This document shows positions 53,967 to 57,716 of a stretch of DNA of 57,716 bases, piece after piece (position 1 is the first letter of the stretch; the number at the start of each line of letters is the position of its first letter). This DNA is from Rhodoplanes tepidamans (lineage in GTDB: Bacteria; Pseudomonadota; Alphaproteobacteria; Rhizobiales; Xanthobacteraceae): assembly GCF_030813915.1 (NCBI RefSeq), contig NZ_JAUSUJ010000035.1, positions 1 through 57,716 on the forward strand, read 5' to 3'. The notes beneath the pieces are model-generated. The model was not told the origin of the DNA. It did no database searches and saw only the letters and a list, made by a program, of their open reading frames with translations. A program made the position numbers and the translations under genes.

Positions 53967-54749
53967 TCAGATGCCGCGCTCCTGCCGGCGAACCTCGTTG
54001 GCGATCGGATGCAGCGCCTCGGCCGGCAGCGGTCCCACCAGGCTGTAGCCGATGCCGTTCTCGGCCCACGCGAACCCTGCCGTCGATCCGCGCGAATGCG
54101 GGCGCATCGGCGCGTCCTGGTCGACCGCCATGCGGCGGCTCAGCACGGCGAGACGCGTGCCGCGATCGTCGTCGTACATGAACAGCACGGCCGGTCCCTG
54201 CGGCGTGGCCACCAGGCGTCCGCCCATGAAACGGTAGCCCGAGCGCGACAGGTCCGGCGCCGTGACGGCCCGGCCGAGACGCTGCGAGGCCCAGTCGACC
54301 AGCAGCGTGCGGTCCTCCGCGCGGAGCTCCACCGGACGGACATGGTCGGACGCGTAGACCTCGAAGCTCTCCGTCGCCTGCGACGCCAGCGCCGCGATGC
54401 CGCCGGCCGGCGGCTGCGACAGGTCGTGCAGCATCCAGCCGCCGGCCGCGCCGCCGCACAGCAGCACGATGGCGGCTGCCGCGGCGACCGCCGCCGCCCG
54501 CCATCCGACGCGCGAGGCTCGCCGCGCCTCGATCAGACGCCTCAGGTCGAGCCGCGACGGCACCGGCTCCTCGGCGATCGGCGCCAGGGCGGCGCGCAGC
54601 GACTCGCGCTGCCGGCGATAGTCTTCGACGCGCCCGGCGACATCGGGGTGGCTCTTCAGATACTCGGCGACCTCGGTGCGACGCGCGGGATCGAGCGCCT
54701 GATCGACAAAGGCGTGCAGGTCGTCTTCGGAGATCGGACGGCTGCTCAT
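53967..54749 (-). CDS. Anti-sigma factor, single-pass membrane protein
   Basis: A 260-residue protein with an N-terminal helical anti-sigma domain (SEDDLHAFVDQALDPARRTEVAEYL) at 7-60, a TM helix near residues 87-108 (AAVAAAAAIVLLCGGAAGGW) and an extracytoplasmic domain. There is no HxxxCxxC zinc motif, so it is not the ZAS type. ATG 54749 overlaps the stop of the ECF sigma gene by four bases, the standard arrangement for a sigma and its anchor. Confidence 0.88.
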   Translation of the reverse strand: MSSRPISEDDLHAFVDQALDPARRTEVAEYLKSHPDVAGRVEDYRRQRESLRAALAPIAEEPVPSRLDLRRLIEARRASRVGWRAAAVAAAAAIVLLCGGAAGGWMLHDLSQPPAGGIAALASQATESFEVYASDHVRPVELRAEDRTLLVDWASQRLGRAVTAPDLSRSGYRFMGGRLVATPQGPAVLFMYDDDRGTRLAVLSRRMAVDQDAPMRPHSRGSTAGFAWAENGIGYSLVGPLPAEALHPIANEVRRQERGI

Positions 54750-55270
54750 TTGATTCTCCGCAGATTCGGGGCCTTGGCGATCCTGTCCGGTTCCCCCAGA
54801 GCGCGCCGGAGCCGTTCGCGGCCGCGGGCCAGGCGGGACATCACGGTTCCGATCGGAACGTCGAGGACGTCGGCGGCCTCGGCATAGGACAGGTCCTCGA
54901 CGGCGACCAGGAGGAGCACGGCGCGCTGATCCTCGGGCAGATCGGCGAGCGCCTGAACGACGTCGTGATGCCGGATCCGATCCTCCTGTGCGGGTGGATG
55001 CGAGACCGAATCCTCGTCCGCGTCCTCGATCGCAACGTGCCGGCCGCGGCGCTGCGCCTGGCGGAGGCGGTTGATGGCGAGGTTGTGCAGGATCGTGAAG
55101 ATCCAGGTCCGGGCGTCGCCGTCCTGGCGGCGCTGATGCCAACGTCCGATCGCCCGCTCGAGGCAGTCCTGGACGAGATCGTCGGCGGCGGAGCTGTCCC
55201 GCAGCAAGGCCCGCGCATAGCGCCGCAGCGCTGGAATGAGCGGCTCGATCAGCGACGTCATCGTGGTCAT
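54746..55270 (-). CDS. ECF-family RNA polymerase sigma factor
   Basis: A 174-residue sigma-70 of the extracytoplasmic-function group, with region 2 (YARALLRDSSAADDLVQDCLERAI, WIFTILHNLAINRLR) and region 4 (LPEDQRAVLLLVAVEDLSYAEAADVLDVPIGTVMSRLARGRERLR). It is translationally coupled to the downstream anti-sigma gene. The beta-propeller and DUF305 genes lie upstream on the same strand. A GGGAATAAA-type promoter before DUF305 is a candidate target. Confidence 0.93.
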   Translation of the reverse strand: MTTMTSLIEPLIPALRRYARALLRDSSAADDLVQDCLERAIGRWHQRRQDGDARTWIFTILHNLAINRLRQAQRRGRHVAIEDADEDSVSHPPAQEDRIRHHDVVQALADLPEDQRAVLLLVAVEDLSYAEAADVLDVPIGTVMSRLARGRERLRRALGEPDRIAKAPNLRRIK

Positions 55271-55289
55271 GGCGAAACCCGCACGGCCT

Positions 55290-55314
55290 TCCCGGACGGC
55301 TCGCCCGTCCGGGA
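55290..55314. terminator. Hairpin between beta-propeller and sigma genes
   Basis: A perfect 10-bp stem (55290-55299 with 55305-55314) and five-base loop in the 79-bp gap. No T run follows on either strand. It could lower read-through into the sigma gene or protect upstream mRNA. Confidence 0.5.
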
Positions 55315-55349
55315 GGGTCGGATCCGGGCTGCCCCTCGGCGCGTCTTCA

Positions 55350-56828
55350 TCACATTTGCACCTGTACGGGCGCGCCGGTCTGGCCGGGCACCCCCGGAGC
55401 GATCACGAGATATCGCGGCGGCGACTCCACACCCTGTACCACCTGGCGGATCGGGCCGACTGCGTTGACGATGGCCGCCCCGGCCGGATTGGTGGTGAAA
55501 CCGGAGAGCGGCTGGAGCGCTCCGCTGCCGTCCGGGTTCGGCGCCAGAGCCAGCACATAGGGCTTCCTCGGTTCGAGGCCGGTCACCGATGCCTGCAGCA
55601 CCTGCGTCAGGCCCTGGTCGAACAGCGAGACGCTAGTCGGCGCCGCGTCGGCCTGGTGCGGCCCCGAAAGCGTGAACTGGGCAGCCGCTCCGGATGTCGC
55701 GAGCGGCTGCAGCCCCTGCTTTCCGTCGCCGGAGGGCACGGCGTTCGGAACATACACGACGGCCTGCGGCGCCTGGCCGATCGGAACGGTCGCCACCACG
55801 GTGTTGGACGCCGTGTCGATGGCCGTGAGGCCGTCGGCGTTCTCCAGGCCGACATAGATCCGGCTGCCGTCGCCGGACGGCCACAGGCCGTGCGGCAGCC
55901 TGCCGACCGGGATGGTCGCGACCTGCGAGAAGTCGTCGGTGCGGAACACCCTGACCTCGTTCAGCCCGCCGACCGTGACATAGGCGAACATGCCGGCGGC
56001 AGTGCGTGCGAAATTGACGTGGTTGGTGATCGGTCCGGTGTCGAGGGTCTTCAGCACCGAGAAGGGCGGTCGGGCGTCGAACACCATCGTCTTGCCCACG
56101 TCCTTGAGCGTCAACCAGACCTGCTTGCCGTCGGGCGTCGCTGCGATGTTGGGGCAGAACGGGCTCTCCTGCTTTACCCGCCCGACGATGCGACGGTCGG
56201 CCACCGAGATCACCACGGTTTCGGGATTGAAGGACGAGCAGACATAGCCGTAGGTGCCGTCCGGCGAGAAAATCTGCATGCCGGGGCCGCCCGGGACCTT
56301 GATGCGCGTCTTCTCGGCGAAGGTGGTGCCGTCCAGCACGGCGATATAGTCCTCGCCCCGCACCGTGACCCAGACCTCCTTGCCGTCCGGCGTGAAGAAG
56401 GCCTCGTGCGGTGCGCGGCCCACATAGGTCACGTGCTTCACCGCATTGGTCGCGGTGTCGATGAACGACACCGCGTTGGTGCCGATCGACACGACCGCGA
56501 GCGTCTTGTGGTCCGGCGAAAAGCCCATGCCGTGCACCAGCACCTGGCCGCGATAGAGCGGGCTCAGATTGCCCGGCTGCGGATCGCCGAGCCGGATGAC
56601 ACCGAGCAGAGTGTTGTCGGACGGGTCGGTCACCGAGACCGTGTTGGAGAACTGTTCGGCCGCATAGACGCGATCGTGCCGGCTCACCGGAATGTCCCGG
56701 GCAGCCGCCGCACCCGGGGCCTGGCCGGCCCACGCCGCAGACGTCCCGGCGAAGCAGGTGGTCACGAGGACCGCAGTCGCGAGGCACGTGGTCGCGAGCA
56801 GTCCCGTCGTCGAGCCGTTGCGGGTCAT
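55350..56828 (-). CDS. Secreted YVTN/YncE-type beta-propeller protein
   Basis: A 492-residue exported protein with a signal peptide (LLATTCLATAVLVTTCFAG, cleavage near AWA-GQ). Seven-bladed propeller repeats include DPSDNTLLGVIRLGDPQPG, DTATNAVKHVTYVG, TPDGKEVWVTVRG and DTASNTVVATVPIG. A C-terminal extension of about 120 residues (from SVSLFDQGLTQVLQASVTGL) is a separate beta-rich domain, unnamed here. It probably works in the periplasm with the DUF305 protein encoded ten bases upstream. Confidence 0.87.
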   Translation of the reverse strand: MTRNGSTTGLLATTCLATAVLVTTCFAGTSAAWAGQAPGAAAARDIPVSRHDRVYAAEQFSNTVSVTDPSDNTLLGVIRLGDPQPGNLSPLYRGQVLVHGMGFSPDHKTLAVVSIGTNAVSFIDTATNAVKHVTYVGRAPHEAFFTPDGKEVWVTVRGEDYIAVLDGTTFAEKTRIKVPGGPGMQIFSPDGTYGYVCSSFNPETVVISVADRRIVGRVKQESPFCPNIAATPDGKQVWLTLKDVGKTMVFDARPPFSVLKTLDTGPITNHVNFARTAAGMFAYVTVGGLNEVRVFRTDDFSQVATIPVGRLPHGLWPSGDGSRIYVGLENADGLTAIDTASNTVVATVPIGQAPQAVVYVPNAVPSGDGKQGLQPLATSGAAAQFTLSGPHQADAAPTSVSLFDQGLTQVLQASVTGLEPRKPYVLALAPNPDGSGALQPLSGFTTNPAGAAIVNAVGPIRQVVQGVESPPRYLVIAPGVPGQTGAPVQVQM

Positions 56829-56838
56829 GTCCTGATCC

Positions 56839-57276
56839 TCATCGCGTGGTCGGGGCGGAGGTCTGCGTCGGCGCCGCCGCCGGCGCCGGGAGCGGATCGC
56901 CGATGGCGAGCCGCATGGCCGCGATCTCCTGCTGCTGGGTGACGATGATCTCCTGCGCCAGCCGCCTGAGCTGCTCGTTGCGGCCGTAACGCAGCACCGC
57001 CACCGCCATGTCGATGGCGCCCTGGTGGTGCGGCACCATCATGGCGACGAAGTCGCGGTCCACGTCGCCGGACGGACGCACGGCCATGTCGGTCATCATC
57101 TTGTCCATCGCGACATCGTTCTCGCGCAGGAACGCGGCTTCCTCGTCGGATACGGGGCTCGTCGCGTCGGCCGGCGAGGCCGAAGCGTGGGGAGCGTGAT
57201 GCGTGTCGTGTGCGGCTGCGCCGGTCGCGGACAGCACCGCGACGGTGAAGGCGACCACGATGGTGTTTCGATCCAT
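56839..57276 (-). CDS. DUF305-family secreted protein
   Basis: A 145-residue exported protein with a signal peptide (IVVAFTVAVLSATGAAA), a His-rich stretch (HDTHHAPH) and the DUF305 signature MMVPHHQGAIDMAVAVLRYG, a helical bundle with candidate metal-binding histidines and methionines. Such proteins often sit with copper-handling or stress genes. It is the first gene of the minus-strand unit followed by the beta-propeller, ECF sigma and anti-sigma genes, and it has an ECF-like promoter upstream. Confidence 0.9.
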   Translation of the reverse strand: MDRNTIVVAFTVAVLSATGAAAHDTHHAPHASASPADATSPVSDEEAAFLRENDVAMDKMMTDMAVRPSGDVDRDFVAMMVPHHQGAIDMAVAVLRYGRNEQLRRLAQEIIVTQQQEIAAMRLAIGDPLPAPAAAPTQTSAPTTR

Positions 57277-57310
57277 ACGACTGCTCCTTGGCAGAGGGTG
57301 TCGTCGATGC

Positions 57311-57337
57311 AGACACGCGGAGCGCGGATTTATTCCC
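57311..57337 (-). promoter_or_regulatory. Candidate ECF sigma promoter for the DUF305 unit
   Basis: On the minus strand GGGAATAAA (57337-57329) stands ahead of GTGTCT (57316-57311), about 16 bases apart when measured from GGAAT to TGTCT. GGGAAT-like -35 and GTCT-like -10 elements are common for ECF sigmas. It lies about 35-60 bases before the DUF305 ATG. Control by the neighbouring sigma is inferred. Confidence 0.55.
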
Positions 57338-57402
57338 GGGCTTGCGCGAAAATCGTCGGTGACGGTGCGATGTTGCGGGAGGGAGCCGGGCTGGTCCCTC
57401 CC

Positions 57403-57503
57403 GCGGCGCCGCGCAGGCGGAGCACCCAGTACGCCGCAGCCTCACGACTAAAAGCAGCGGAGCTCGGTGGATACTGGGTCGTCCGCCTGCGCGGACGACG
57501 ACG
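57403..57503. repeat. Mosaic palindromic intergenic repeat, copy B
   Basis: It shares the 14-mer GGCGGAGCACCCAG (57416-57429) and the following block order with copy A at 40203-40300, and ends with a 9-bp hairpin GTCGTCCGC-ctgc-GCGGACGAC (57478-57499). The 57277-57637 gap holds this repeat, the hairpin at 57562-57581 and the DUF305 promoter; no gene is seen. Confidence 0.75.
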
Positions 57504-57561
57504 ATCGCGCGGCTCTCCCGTCGATCTTGTCTCAGCGCCCATGCGCCTTCGCGGGCTCTGG

Positions 57562-57581
57562 GTCCCCGCCTTCGCGGGGAC
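57562..57581. repeat. Short palindromic repeat GTCCCCGC-cttc-GCGGGGAC
   Basis: A perfect 8-bp stem with a cttc loop, preceded by CTCTGG. The cttc loop is shared with the repeat at 48691-48716, and this TGGGTCCCCGCC form is widespread in Hyphomicrobiales genomes. Confidence 0.7.
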
Positions 57582-57637
57582 GAACGGAGGTGGGGCCGAT
57601 CCATCGCAACCGGAAACAGCTCTAGAGCGGAATCCGA

Positions 57638-57716
57638 TCAGGCTGCATCGTATCCTGCGGCGGCGAAGTAGTTGGCACATTCCGCCGGGGTGAAGGTGCG
57701 GACGAGGCCGCCGATC
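57638..57716 (-). CDS. IS630-family transposase, C-terminal end only
   Basis: The last 25 codons of a minus-strand gene that runs off the right edge. The peptide contains GGLVRTFTPAECANYFAAAG and ends YDAA, and the (D/E)CANYF-AGY pattern is the conserved C-terminus of many rhizobial IS630 transposases. The stop is at 57638-57640. A CTAG, the usual IS630 target-type sequence, lies just outside at 57622-57625 and may mark the element end. Whether the gene is intact cannot be judged here. Confidence 0.75.
   Translation of the reverse strand, partial: IGGLVRTFTPAECANYFAAAGYDAA

Noticed and set aside
52356-54887. An 843-codon plus-strand frame opposite the exporter and anti-sigma genes
   Set aside because: Composition is Arg/Gly/His/Asp-rich noise and no domain is seen; the minus-strand genes are well supported.

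Overview
The window is about 58 kb of dense, very GC-rich DNA (roughly 70 % G+C by eye). Gene families, gene order and intergenic repeats point to an alphaproteobacterium of the order Hyphomicrobiales (Rhizobiales), in the Rhodopseudomonas/Bradyrhizobium/Rhodoplanes neighbourhood. The order is inferred with fair confidence, the genus is not resolved. Pointers are a one-operon chemotaxis cluster of alphaproteobacterial type, a pqqABCDE operon, DUF2865, DUF1236 and DUF6481 proteins, and palindromic intergenic repeats of a kind common in that group. I saw no tRNA, rRNA or CRISPR array.

Layout. 1-11.6 kb: chemotaxis operon STAS-cheY-cheA-cheW-mcp-cheW-mcp-mcp-cheR-cheB, with most genes overlapping or nearly abutting. 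A divergent receptor-like soluble protein converges on cheB (11.6-13.6 kb). 13.9-20.7 kb: an orphan sensor kinase, a secreted DUF2865 protein, a YciE/YciF ferritin-like protein with a textbook terminator, an SDR/metallo-beta-lactamase pair and small envelope proteins. 20.9-24.1 kb: the PQQ cofactor operon, including a 25-residue pqqA, preceded by a 29-bp tandem repeat. 24.1-29.7 kb: small membrane proteins, a zinc alcohol dehydrogenase, a CPBP protease, a TctC-type binding protein and a polysaccharide deacetylase.

29.8-35.7 kb looks like an aromatic-catabolism cassette: a LysR regulator with a visible T-N11-A box, an extradiol-type VOC dioxygenase, an FAH-family hydrolase, an IclR regulator, a flavin hydroxylase and a MarR regulator overlapping its 3' end. 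35.9-41.6 kb is a nitrogen-heterocycle-type uptake and degradation module: ABC ATPase, permease, amidohydrolase, binding protein, and an M24 peptidase homologue that has lost most metal ligands. 41.6-43.5 kb is a gluconate kinase/permease pair. 43.7-46.3 kb holds a caspase-like protein without its catalytic cysteine and a D-2-hydroxyacid dehydrogenase. 46.8-49.1 kb holds ettA and a small coiled-coil protein. 49.1-52.1 kb holds a Rieske oxygenase/reductase pair and a UPF0114 protein. 52.2-57.3 kb holds a DHA2 exporter and an ECF sigma/anti-sigma pair downstream of a YVTN beta-propeller and a DUF305 protein with an ECF-like promoter. The window ends in repeats and the 3' end of an IS630-family transposase.

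The most unusual items are: three tandem receptors carrying one, two and three HAMP units with a shared C-terminal tail; the receptor-like protein ending in an acidic DDVLF tail; two putative pseudo-enzymes (caspase and M24); a 19-bp perfect inverted repeat at the start of the exporter gene; and a cluster of mutually exclusive CCCAC/GTGGG hairpins upstream of the Rieske gene.
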